From Paramecium tetraurelia (lineage: Eukaryota; Ciliophora; Oligohymenophorea; Peniculida; Parameciidae), in assembly GCF_000165425.1 (NCBI RefSeq), contig NW_001798999.1, positions 186,001 through 250,000 of the forward strand: 64,000 bases of DNA. Reading direction: 5' to 3'. Below, in pieces: positions 50,497-61,287 of this stretch. Position 1 is the stretch's first letter, and each line of letters starts with the position of its first letter. The notes below the pieces were generated by a model. It searched no databases and had not been told where the DNA came from. It saw only the letters and a list, made by a program, of their open reading frames with translations. The position numbers and the translations under genes were made by a program.

Positions 50497-51371
50497 CTAA
50501 TGATCGTATCTTAACTTTAAAGAATATTTTAGAAGCTTAATAATAAAAATATAATTCAGATTGCAAATAAAAGAAAACAGTTTTTAATGATATCTAATCA
50601 ACTACTGCATAAAGAACTAAATCAATTATACTATAAAATAATAAAAACTTATAATGCTTAAGTGAAGTTGTTTAAAAAGAGATAAATAGATCTTCCCCTA
50701 GTGAGGAACGTAGATCTACAATCAAGCCTCTTTATGTATAGAATGAAGAGAATGAATAACAATATTTAAGTTCTCAAAAAACTTTACCAAGCAAATTCAG
50801 CGTGGATTATCCCAATTCTTATAGCGATAATAAAAATAGAAATAACAGTTTACTTAATAAATTCAACAGCATTAAAATTAAACCAAATATAAAATAAGAA
50901 ACATAAAATTTTGGATTTTCAACAAAATCACTGAGTTTAAAATAATCTATTCAAAAAGTGTAAGAGGCAAATGATTTACCATTAGGAAACATCTAAAACC
51001 GTATCTCTTTAGTTTCGCATAACAATACTGTTAAAGAAAGGAATTTACAAACATCATTCGAAAAATAATAATCAAAAAAAATGGATGACTCTAATTACAA
51101 TTCATGTAATGGTAACTGTACTTAAATCTAACAAGAGGATCCAAATACTAAGTATATCTAAGAAATCAGGTAAGAATTGGCAGAATAAAAACAAATGCTA
51201 ACTTAACTATTCTAATCTCTCTAATAAAAGTAGCCTCAAATTAATAAATAATACATTAAACGATTACCTCAAACTCCTCAAAGGAGTATTCAAATGTAAT
51301 AACAACCTAAATAAGTGTATGTTTATCCAACGTTTACACTTGTTAAATAAGTATCTCCAGTGAGACTGTGA
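49195..51371 (+). CDS. MORN-repeat protein with polyglutamine tract
   Basis: ATG 49195 opens MKEHKDGIYQGGLNAKQQKH. An in-frame ATG at 49162 would add 11 residues. The N-terminal 200 residues carry MORN-type repeats (YYGEWKNDLIDGQG, YQGQFQKGLYQGNG), a beta-hairpin module linked to membrane lipids and cilia or cytoskeleton. The rest, to TGA 51369-51371, is a long disordered Gln/Asn/Ser-rich region. It includes an 18-Gln run at 50442-50495 and ends QVSPVRL. Between about 49,960 and 50,085 the frame must shift. GT...AG candidates of 17, 27 and 38 nt exist, but I could not decide among them, so the join is unresolved. Confidence 0.8.
50442..50495 (+). repeat. TAA trinucleotide repeat encoding polyglutamine
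   Basis: One TAG is followed by 17 uninterrupted TAA codons, in frame within the MORN-protein gene. Under the ciliate code this gives 18 glutamines. In any standard-code organism it would be a run of stop codons. Confidence 0.95.
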
Positions 51372-51430
51372 TTAACACTTTCATTTTATAACCATATTTA
51401 TTATAATTCTACTTTTATTAATTTTATTAA

Positions 51431-52394
51431 ATGTCAATCACTGCCTCTACATGCCAATAAATTAGTCAATCACCTCTCAATCTAAGTACAGCCAAACAAC
51501 TCTGGTCTTTCCCAAAAAGTAGTCGCTTTGGCAAATTAGAAAATCCAAACAAGTAATTTTGTCTTTAATCAATAGTTGTGCAGTTGCTTTTTATGATCTC
51601 CCAGATCAAAAGGAAAAGAGATCTGCAGGCGTAGGATACTCAACAAAGTAAAATTACTTTATTAATATTCTAGATATGATTTTACAAAAAATGGACCTAA
51701 GACTCCTGCTCCTGATACCTATAGGATAGTTGGAGAATTGGATAACAATAAATCAAAGAATCGTGGCTTCCCCTTTGGAGTAAGTAGAGATGTAAAACGA
51801 AATTGTTATTTCTAGAAAATGTGGTAAAGTGGAATTATGGGTGGTTTGAATAAAGTAACTCCAGGACCAGGGAAGTATGAGAGTCAATCAACTCTCAGTT
51901 AAACAAGATATACGATGAGACCAAAAAATTAATAAGATATCATGATTCTCACTAAAAATGTTCCAGGTTTACATTTTTTATATACCAGGACCGGGAGCTT
52001 ATAACTCTGTTTAAGGAATAGATTCTAAAGGAAAATATCCAATTTCTAAATTTTCCAATAGTTGTGCCACTCTTTTTAATCCTCCCAGATCTAAGAGATT
52101 TGATAATAAATAATGTAAATGAAAAATTCTATTAATTATAGACAGTAACGATGTTCCAGGACCAGGAAATTATAAATTAGACAATATAGGAATTCAAAAG
52201 GTATCTTGTAAACTTCATCCTAATAGACTGGATTCTATCCTATATCTAATTTGCATTCTAGTAAATGTAGAAGTTTTCCTCACGATATCCGAAAGACTTA
52301 CTCGGTATCCAGTATGCAAACTCCTGGACCTGGTTAATATAGACTACCTTCAGATTTTGGATACTACGAATCAAAATCAGTATCTAGAAGTTGA
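51431..52394 (+). CDS. PGPG/SHIPPO-repeat protein (CIMAP/ODF3-like)
   Basis: ATG 51431 opens MSITASTCQQISQSPLNLST. At least five introns (22-27 nt, for example 51553-51575 and 51648-51673) leave 279 residues. A further 24-nt GT...AG segment may also be an intron. The stop is TGA 52392-52394. The protein carries the sperm-tail PG-rich repeat: TPGPGKYES, PGPGAYNS, VPGPGNYKL and TPGPGQYRL. Each follows a Phe/Pro/Gly-containing spacer. This family binds microtubules inside axonemes and other stable microtubule arrays, so a ciliary or cortical role is likely. It lies 59 bp after the MORN gene on the same strand. Confidence 0.88.
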
Positions 52395-52701
52395 TTATAA
52401 AATTTAATTTTGCACAATTATTAAGTGACTTTTTAGGTTAATTTTTAATTATTGTTACTGTTCAACATAATTTTGAATATAATTCATATTATATAATAAT
52501 GAAAATTAGATAATGTTAATAAAATACCTAGATTTTATCAGTTAAAATGTTGTGTATTTAAAATATGAAATAATATTTATAAAATGAATAAATTGTGTGA
52601 TATATTTCTATTTATAGTTTAAATTGTTATTCACTAAATAAGAATTATCAATTCATATTGTTATATACTAATAAATGAATAGAATAAGAATACTAAATGT
52701 A
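52395..52701. other. Convergent intergenic stretch, 307 bp
   Basis: This lies between two convergent genes. It is AT-rich and I see no further feature in it. It presumably holds the 3' ends of both transcripts. Confidence 0.6.
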
Positions 52702-54085
52702 TCATAATATCTCATCATCTAAATTGTTGGGTCTATATAGTTTTCTTTCAAAACTGTCCAACATGTTGTTTACAACCTACAAATCATTTTGATCATTAAT
52801 TGATTATTCATTTGTAAGATTTCTATTGCATTTGATCTGAATTCTTTTTTTTGGAATCATCGATTACTTGGTTCTTACAAAATGAATGGAAGTTTCCTTG
52901 AGTAAAGTACTATTGACTTTGAGGGTTTTGCTGAAATTACTTTCTGCTTATTCAACTGCCTATGCTAATAACAAGCCTTTAAATTCAGTTCTATCAAGAG
53001 GATGCTTATGAGAAAGAGTAGATACCGATTTTGATTTTTAGCTTTGAATAATTATAATATTTAATACCTGTTAAGTATAAAAATGGGAGTGGTTTAATCT
53101 TGAGGAGGATTGTTACGTTGTTCATTTTTAGCAGTTTATCCAACATTGAAGGAAATGGAATTAAAGTCCTAATAATAATGATAGTTATTACACTTCCAAC
53201 TGTATATGGTCTGCTAGTTTGATTGCATTAAGCAGAATTGATAATTTAGTTTTGCAATTATTGAAGAGTTTAGGACTGCTATTGATTTTCTAATTGTTGC
53301 AAAGTGGACTCGATAACATCTTTTGGTGGTCTGGAATTGGTTTAAGCAGTAGTCACTCTTTACATACTTAACCTAGAAGGGAGTATTCCACTTCTTTATT
53401 CAATTTCAAGATTGGTCATTCTTCTGCGAGTATTGGATTATTTTATGTGAACCATATTTTACAACCTCAATTCTTCTTTGATTTATTCAATTTCCAAATC
53501 CTTTTATATTTTTTCACTAATTGCTTTGACTCCTTGTTCTTCCATTTGCAATATCTTGGGGTTGATTAGCAAATTAACATATTTTTAGGATTGTTAATTC
53601 AATTTGTTCCAGAGATGGTCTGGTCGACCCAGTAATGCTGTTCTTGAAAGAATTGGTTTGACCGAAATGGAGTCTACCTAGACGTCATTGCGTTATGAAC
53701 ATAAGTTTTATAGACTGCCTCTTTCTAATTTTCTTTGTTGCAATCGCATGAGATCCTCTTCTCTTGCCATGTTATAGTATATTATTTTATTGCGTTGTAA
53801 CTCTTATTTCTCTTTGTATTCAATTTCTTGCAATTTCTTTATTCTCTTCTCACCTTTGTCGTGTTGTTCTTTTAATTATTTGAATACCTTTGCATTTGAT
53901 TTGGCTTGATGTGGATTGTTCCAAATGTGGGTGTTATCATTATAATAGTCATGTGTTTTCTTTTGAGGCTCATTAGGAGGAACTGTTTGATATCTACATT
54001 AAGAAAGTCAATACTCTGGCAATTTGGTCTGCAAATAGTATTTATCAATCTCTTTTTTTGGATAGGAGGGATGATTAGTTATCAT
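52702..54085 (-). CDS. Charged coiled-coil protein, unrecognised
   Basis: ATG 54085 opens MITNHPSYPKKEIDKYYLQT and the reading ends at TGA 52704-52702. Introns of 21, 29 and 26 nt leave 435 residues in frame. The region around residues 60-130 is a Lys/Glu/Gln helix (KLQEIEYKEKQELQRNK). The block ALLGRPDHLWNKLNQQSQKYVN may be a small conserved motif. The C-terminal half is Ser/Thr/Gln-rich with short helices. No catalytic residues or membrane segments are present. A cytoskeletal role would fit its neighbours (MORN and SHIPPO proteins) but is a guess. Confidence 0.78.
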
Positions 54086-54302
54086 TTATAAATAATAATC
54101 AAATTTACAAAATCATAAATATTCCCAACTAGTTTAACAATTTTTGAATCATATATATTTTTAGAATAAACTAAATTAATTCGATTATAAATCAATTTCA
54201 TTTAAGAGATAATTTCTAAATCTTTTTTTGTTTTAAGTTTTTTATAACACTAAAAACTTTAATTTTAATAAATTTTTTCAAAATACCCAAACTCAGAAAT
54301 AA

Positions 54303-55072
54303 ATGGAACAACCATAATTACTGCTTTCAACTAAAAATAACTTTTTGGATTTGCAAGCACAAGTTAATTAATAAATCAAGAATCATTGTCATCAATTGAA
54401 ATTGATTGATTAGAGCAATGAAAAAGTCATAGAAAAACTCTTAAAACAATAAGAAAAACTTTAAATGCTCGTGAGTAAATTGGATTACTATCAGATCTAA
54501 CCCTAAGTCAGTTACCTGGATCTAATTCTGAAACACCAGTACAAATACGAATTGAAGTTATCTGAAGATTTAGAATTGCCATGCTACAGAAATCGAATAT
54601 TCTCAATACGATTCAATCTCATGTATCAAGACTAAATATGCATTAATTAAAACAAAATCATTGTAGAGTTGGAGATGTATGATAATATAATAAATTCTAA
54701 GTTGGACTTACGATGAATTACCAAAAAAGGTATCGCACAATAATCAAGGGGAATCAATTTATAAAGGCTGTTAACAAGCTTTTATTAAAGAAGGATAAGG
54801 AAGACTCAACAAAATTCAGATTAAAGAAGTGTCCTCACATTTTCCAAGAGGGTAATTCGTGTTGATAATTGTACCAGTAAATGATCATGGAGTAATTGGG
54901 AATTAAAAGTAAATCTTTTAATGTTAATTAAAATAGATTAGGTGAGATCAAAAAAGAATGGATCAAGCCATTAGTCTTAAATGAATTTGTCGTTAAGGCA
55001 AAAAGATTTTCCAATCGACATGTTCCTTATTATATTCGCAAGGATGGAACTGTTAACATGAAACCAATCTGA
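54303..55072 (+). CDS. Unrecognised protein with a beta-rich C-terminal domain
   Basis: ATG 54303 opens MEQPQLLLSTKNNFLDLQAQ. Introns of 25 and 28 nt leave 238 residues ending at TGA 55070-55072. Residues 1-70 form a coiled-coil-like helix rich in Gln and Lys. Residues about 90-235 look beta-rich, alternating hydrophobic strands with turns. They contain KGCQQAF, a block SSHFPRGQFVLIIVPV, then IKPLVLNEFVVKAKRFSNR and a basic tail RHVPYYIRKDG. The pattern is that of an immunoglobulin-like or transcription-factor beta-sandwich, but I cannot name it. Confidence 0.7.
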
Positions 55073-55179
55073 TTTATTATGCAATAATTTACATTTATTT
55101 AAATTAAAGCTCTAGCAAGATTAATTCAATGAGAATATTTATAAATAAGTATTATATCTTCAAATCATTAACCTCTTTT

Positions 55180-55731
55180 TCATTATTTTTATTCGTTTAA
55201 GATTTTTTACCCAATTTCCCTCAGTCTTCGAGCAGCAAATTTGTATACATCATTTATCCCAATTTTTTATTAGAGTATTTCTGCGAAAATCACCATGAAA
55301 ATCTTTTCTAATCCCGTTTATTTCAAATATTCTTTTAGTCTTTCAGAATCAATTTAGGTTTCATTCTGGCTTTTAATGATTTAAATACTCAAAACCCCAA
55401 CGACAATTTGTTCATGTATTATCTTAATTTCATTAATTTGTTTAGTAAATAAAGTTTCTAATAACTGATTCGAAAAACCTAATTATTTACCATCATTAAG
55501 CAATAAGATCTATAGAATTTAATCTTGTGCATCATAATTTAGTTTATAGATCTATCTGTCTTCAATATTTTCAATTGTTGTTACTTATTTCATTTCATTT
55601 TGGTTAGATACAATCGCTAATTATATTTGAATATTCTGTTCATCTAGCAAATTCAATTTAACCTATCTCAATTAGATCTCTATTTGATCCTACTTAATTA
55701 GATTTTCAGAAGTGCCAATTTCATTTATCAT
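55180..55731 (-). CDS. Helical protein of 183 residues, unrecognised
   Basis: This is an intronless frame from ATG 55731 (MINEIGTSENLIKQDQIEIQ) to TGA 55182-55180. It is Gln/Glu/Ile/Leu-rich and helical, with a coiled-coil-like first half. The C-terminus VYKFAARRLREIG is a basic amphipathic helix. No domain is recognised. Its start lies 34 bp from the stop of the casein-kinase gene on the same strand, so the promoter must lie within or overlap the 3' end of that gene. TAA and TAG appear as Gln throughout. Confidence 0.72.
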
Positions 55732-55765
55732 AAATATTATTGTTATTATAATGTAATTGTTTTTT

Positions 55766-57102
55766 TCAATATTTTCTAGGTGGTTCTTTAGTAGTAACAA
55801 TCTTAGGGGCTAACACTTAAGTAACAGGTTTGACCAACTCTTTAGATTAGATGAACTATTTATTTTAAGAGGTAGTTCTCTTTTTCTCAACTGATAACTA
55901 TTGTGACACTTTGCTAGTCTGCTATTGTGGTCTTCTTTGTCCCGATTGTTACTGTGTAGTGGAATTAAGATGATGACTATTGGTGTTTCCAATCTTCTTA
56001 TCAGACTCAATGCCATTTGGTTTGATGCCTTGTTACTATTATTGCTGTTATTGTAATGGCTAAGTCATGATCATCAATTTATTTTCAGATTGGATATCTT
56101 ATTATGTTTTTACAAGGGATTCATCCTTGATCCATTCAAATTTGTAGTCCCAATCAAAACCGATCTTCTTAAATGCATCCTTAAATACTCATAATTTGTA
56201 CTTTAAAAAGACCTCTCAAATAATTATAATCTGGTTTGTCCTCAAACTTCAAATTCTTACAGTAATTTAGATATTGACTCATTTCAATTGGAAATCCTTT
56301 ACAAAGTGCATCTGGAGAGGTTTCAAGTTTCTTTTCCATAATTCTTTAATACTTATCCTTTTGATTATTAGCTTTCATGTTTTGCCAAGGCAATTGCCCT
56401 CTGAGCAAATACATAAGCACATATCCCAATGATTCTAGATCGTCTCTCCTTGATTATTCCAAACCTAAATGAGTGTTTACAGAAGCATATCGAGCAGTTC
56501 CGGTTAAGCTCTTGCCTTCTCTATAAGGAATGTGACCCTCCTTAGTTAAATATCTCTTGGCCAAACCAAAATCAAGAATGTAGACGCGAGTAGCCTTCTT
56601 ACCTAAACCAATTAGAAAGTTGTCTGGTTTGATATCACGATGGAGGAACTGTTTCGTATGTATGTATTCAATCCGTTAAATCATTTGATCAGCCAACATC
56701 ATCACCTAAATCATAGATGGTAGTAATTACAGTCTTGAGGGATAGTCTTTTGTTATTTTTGCTGAATAATTCTTCCAAACTTTAGCCCAGTAAATCCATG
56801 ACGATGTAATTATAATCACCGTCTTAGCCTTAAGCATATATTCTAGGAATTCCTGGCTTTGAGTTAATAATTCAAATACCTTTATCACTAGGATCAGATC
56901 CTTGCAAGTAGTTGTACAACTTTGCCTCAAAAAATATTTATGGATGTTTCGTATCACTTCTTTCAAGTTTCATGGCATATTCCTCTTTCCCTTTAGCCAC
57001 CAAATATATTTCTCCAAAAGCCCCACTCCCAATTCGTTTTACTAATTTATAAACCTTTCCAATCACTTGATTTGTGAGATCCTTGCCAATTGGTGTGTCC
57101 AT
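55766..57102 (-). CDS. Casein kinase 1 family protein kinase
   Basis: This is a predicted acidotropic Ser/Thr kinase. The start is ATG 57102 ([20 protein letters not shown]). Introns of 27, 25 and 22 nt leave exactly 420 residues to TGA 55768-55766. The kinase domain spans about residues 12-290: glycine loop GSGAFGEIY, lysine in [28 protein letters not shown], the CK1 hallmark [20 protein letters not shown] (in place of APE) and LPWQNMK. All catalytic residues are present. The C-terminal 110 residues are Gln/Lys/Thr-rich and disordered, a typical place for CK1 autoregulation. Paramecium-type genomes carry many CK1 copies, so no specific orthologue is claimed. Confidence 0.93.
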
Positions 57103-57446
57103 TTCTTAATATAAATATTAAATAACTTATAAAAATTTAATTTTACTAAGACCCCTTAAGAAAATATCTTTCCTGTTCTTTCACAGTCTCCACACTCTCA
57201 TTACAAATAATTTTATAATTAGAAACCAATTTTATGGATATTCTGATATTCCCATCTATTTTTGAAAACCTCAGATAAGTAGTATCGAATTAAATTTTCT
57301 AAAATCAAGGACAACGATTGGAGAGCATTTTTCTAATACTGAACATCTTCTATTATAATTTCTACATTAAGATTTTAAATTAGCAATTATTCGATATAAT
57401 AATTTTATGTTTGCATTAGAATTTAAAAATATATATTAAACAGTTA
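57103..57446. other. Divergent gap with unresolved minus-strand coding segment
   Basis: The gap is upstream of both the CK1 gene (minus) and a coiled-coil gene (plus). On the minus strand it reads well as protein in pieces. DGNIRISIKLVSNYKIICNE and ETVKEQERYFLKG lie at about 57,290-57,160. NALQSLSLILENLI lies in another frame at about 57,340-57,300. A possible ATG is at 57367. The pieces need a frame change for which I found no intron of normal size, and no TGA ends the last piece before the CK1 start. It may be a small gene, an N-terminal extension of CK1, or a relic. Confidence 0.35.
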
Positions 57447-59138
57447 ATGGATAAATCTGTTTTATTGGAAATGCAACTTAGGGAAGCACTAGATAGGGAG
57501 ACGAATCTAAAAAAACTAAATGAGTCATTAATGAAAGCTATGGGAGATATATCTAACCATGACAAAGGAAAAGAAATACAATTATTAAATTAACTACATG
57601 AGTAAGAAATTTCCAAATTGAAGACTTTTCTTAATGAAAGGATTACTATTTTAGAATATGAAGTAAGTTTATACTTCTATTTAGTATCGAAACAAATGCT
57701 AAGAATTCAGTAAATTAGAAAAAAATTACAATCAATTGATTCAAGATTATGAAGAATTAGAGAGGAAGGAAAAGTATCAATAATTATTAATTTATTACAG
57801 AAAATGCTATTAATGCACTGACTTTTAACTATAAATTACTTAAATTCTAAAATAAAATGAAATTTAGAAAGAAGGATTGGCCAGAGAATTTTCAGAAGCA
57901 TTAAGCAATCAAAAGTCAATTCTGGAATATGTAAGCATAACCACCTATTCTAAGGATTCCAATTGTCTTAAATTAAAACTTAAATAAGTTACCTTTGAAT
58001 TAGATTAGGAAATTAAAGAAAAAGAAAAGTAATAAAAGCATATCCAAGAGTTGAGTTAATCACATGAATAAGCAGTAATTCTTAAAAATAAATTAGTAAA
58101 GAAGCTTATTGTAATAAGTTGCAGATCTCAACAGAGTACATAACGAAACTATCATACAAAATAATTAGTATCAAATCTCAAGCTAAGCAAGAGAACAATT
58201 ATAAGCATAAAAAATTTGTTAATTGGAATAGGATAAAATAATTTTGGAAAAGAACATCTAAGAATACAAGTAATCAGTAATCCTATCATTTTTAGAGAAT
58301 AAAATGCTAAATTGGAAAACCAACTTAAATAGCTTGATCTACTATTAAAGGAGAAGGAAAATAAATTAATTGAATAAAAAACTGAATTATCAAAAAAATT
58401 AGTAAATGAAAAGAAAATTACAGAACAATGTTAAGCAGTAGCTTTGAAATTAAAAAATGATTTTTAAAGGAAATAATCAATACTTATTGAAGAATCATTA
58501 AAAAAAGAATAGCAATTAAAATCTGTATAAACTTAATTGACCAGATAAAAGAGCAAAAATAAATATTATGAAAATGCGCTTAGTTAAGTTAATTTATTGG
58601 AGGTCAAAAATTCAACGCCTAAATAAATTAAACATAAAAAAAATAATTTCTCGAACGACTTTCATAATTCACATCAACCTGGACACACCAAGGTAATGTT
58701 AAATTGATTTCTAGAATGCTCTAAGTTAGGGTCATGTCAATAAAATTAAATTATTGCCATCTTCAATATAAAAAAGTGAAGCAGATTCTATACATTTTAA
58801 TTTAACTGATATGCTAAATTCTACAAGAAATCCAGATCAATAAAATCTATCATGTAGATAATCAAATGAAGACATTGGATCTCACATAGAATAATTTAAT
58901 TGTGCAGCCAAATTTGTAATTCCACTTTATTATTCCTATTAGGTTTAAACCAATGAGGACTCAGTAATTCCAATTTAGTAATTGACAGATAGACAATTAT
59001 CCCCAAGAACAAGAAGTATTTTGCTATTAATTATATTCATTAGTTTAAACAGTCAATCCGAAAGGACCCCCTTAAAGAATAAGATAAATTCATGCGGATT
59101 TATATAAAGAAAACCTTGTTCTAAGACCTAAAGCATGA
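57447..59138 (+). CDS. Coiled-coil protein, unrecognised
   Basis: ATG 57447 opens MDKSVLLEMQLREALDRETN and the reading ends KENLVLRPKA at TGA 59136-59138. A 22-nt intron near 57,660 (gtaagtt...tttag) is clear and several more short introns are needed. I did not place all of them. The N-terminal three quarters are Glu/Lys/Gln/Leu coiled coil (QEISKLKTFLNERI). The last 150 residues are Ser/Asn/Thr-rich and disordered, including a phosphorylation-like stretch with Ser-Pro and Thr-Pro. No enzyme or membrane domain is visible. Confidence 0.75.
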
Positions 59139-60109
59139 AAATTATATAATATTTGAATTTAACTATTTTAGACTTATATTTCTCCTTGTATTTCCATGCT
59201 CAATAAAGTCAAAATTATTTATTATTTAAAAGTATTTGACCTCTCAAATTTTTAAGTTTAAAATATAAAAATGCATCATCTTAAAGAACTGATCGTGGAT
59301 TTTGTTCTATGTTGATATCATTCTGGATTTTAATTATAGTTTTGTTCGAAGAAACAACTTAGAATATCTGATTGAAAAATAATTATGTATTGAATATTAT
59401 AATTTTATTATCATAGTTGTTGTTATGAATTGGATTCGGATTTAAGCTGAGCCTATTTTGTTTTTCTTATTCCCTAAATTTAAATTAGAAATCATACACA
59501 CACTGCAACATTAACAATAATAATATATTCTATTTTAATTTCCATAACACTGCTTGTGTAATTAAAAATTTTGATCACTCTATTAGTAAGTATCTAAATT
59601 ACACTATATTTATAGAATAATAAATATTACTTTCAGACATACTGGGCATGTGATTTATAATCCCATAAAAATAACTAACTCGAAATTTTTGAGGCAAGTA
59701 GTACAATTTAGAAAGCCTACATTGATTTTACAAGATTAACATATTATGATTTAGTATTTCATAATTTAATTTAATAAGTATATAAATAAAACAATTAGAT
59801 TTAAATATCTCAAATATTCTATTAAGATCCTATTTTTATTAATGCTAAAAATAATAAAAAAATAAGTATTAAAAATACAACTATAAAGGAAACGGATATA
59901 TAGTACCTGGAGTTGTTTTTTCCTTTATAAATAAATAGGTTATTTTGAATAATATTAAATAGAATTTTAAATTATTTTTTATATCCATATCCATTTGAAT
60001 AGAATAAAAAGCTAATATAAAGATTATATTTAGATATTCTAGAATTAAGTTTCTGAATTCTTAGTTTTTCATATCTCCAATTATTTTTATTTTATTTTAT
60101 AAAAATTGC
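59139..60109. other. AT-rich gene-poor stretch, about 1 kb
   Basis: No convincing gene is visible. One plus-strand patch near 59,280-59,370 reads SMLISFWILIIVLFEETTQ and then a TGA, which could be a membrane segment of a small or decayed gene, but it has no clear start. The rest is low-complexity A/T. Confidence 0.45.
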
Positions 60110-60379
60110 ATGTTTGATTATCACATCTATAGAAAATCCCTCTGTAACAGATACAGAGATGAAACCATGATTGAAGAAATTTATGTATCTATTTTAACTA
60201 AGAATTTGCCATATGGAATGCAAATTAAATTAATGATTTAAAAATACCAGAGTTTGTTATGTATTTAATCAAGAATTTAAATGAAATTAAATGCGATCAA
60301 CTTCTGTTATATGGTAGCTAATTAATTGATTTAATTTTGGTTCTTCCAATTTTCATCTAATCACAAAGTCTAAAATTGA
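60110..60379 (+). CDS. Possible small protein of 89 residues
   Basis: ATG 60110 opens MFDYHIYRKSLCNRYRDETM and is open to TGA 60377-60379, with no intron needed. It contains the helical block EEIYVSILTKNLPYGMQIKL. It has a protein-like mix of charged and hydrophobic residues, in contrast to the AT-rich flanks. No family is recognised. It stands alone in a gene-poor stretch and may be a fragment. Confidence 0.35.
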
Positions 60380-60877
60380 ATCTTCCAAATAATTTATATT
60401 CAAATAAATGAAATTTCAGTATAATATATAACAAATTTATACTTTTTTTATGAGATTTCTAAATTTGATTATCTGCACTTAAACTATTGATTTAATCATT
60501 AGAATTTAATTCATTTTAATTCATAATTTTGATTTTAAAAAGCAATAATTCCTTTATTTATTATATTATAAAATCTAAATTAGAAATATCCTTTCACACT
60601 TAATTGAATATTTAACAGAAAATTTCTTAGATAATATCATTGTTGCAAAAGCAAATTGATTTTGTAAATATGAATAGTTTAAAATTATATATAACAGATG
60701 TTCTATGTTCATAAAATGAAATAAAGCATAGAATTTCAAATTTGATAATTATCTAAAGTGGATTAATCAAATGATGTACATAATAATAATTAAAAATGAA
60801 ATTATTAATTATACATGAGCATTAGTTGTTATAGAATATTGCTTTATTGAAAATTATAAGTATGAATATTGTAAGTA
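60380..60877. other. AT-rich stretch, about 0.5 kb
   Basis: I see no gene, RNA or repeat here. TGAs occur in most frames and the composition is close to pure A/T. Confidence 0.5.
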
Positions 60878-61265
60878 TCAAAAATTTCCAAAAGAAGGAT
60901 ACTCTGTTAAATTAATTCTAAGAAAGCCATCTGAACTTTTAAATTTCTGATAGATTTCATCAACTTAACTTTCTAAAATGAATTTATAATTTTTTACCTG
61001 CCTTGATTAGACCAGCATTGTTGATGAATAAATAGAGGCTTTCTTGTTTTTATAAATGAAGGGTTTCTCGAATTACTTAAAGAAAATGATAAAAATGATC
61101 AGATTTGCTCACCAAGTATTTTTTAATAGATGTTTTGTCTTAAAATCTCAGTCTGGATCTTTGACTAATCTATAATAATATGGGACTATTTATGATTAAG
61201 AATTACACTCTATCTGGGTATTTCTCCACAAAATTCTCAGACATTTTTAAATTCTCACACAACAT
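60878..61265 (-). pseudogene. Short-chain dehydrogenase/reductase relic
   Basis: From ATG 61265 (MLCENLKMSENFVEKYPDRV) to TGA 60880-60878 the minus strand encodes about 120 residues, with one 25-nt intron near 60,990. It contains the SDR motif FINNAG, followed after the intron by ESQVDEIYQKF and FLRINLTEYP, the usual N-A-G strand and following helix. The N-terminal glycine-rich cofactor motif (TGxxxGIG) is absent, because the 3' end of the phosphodiesterase gene lies where it should be. The C-terminal catalytic YxxxK is missing after the TGA. With about half of a normal 250-residue SDR, no activity is expected. The intron still splices in frame, so the loss may be recent. Confidence 0.6.
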
Positions 61266-61287
61266 ATAAATTAAATAAATATAGTTT

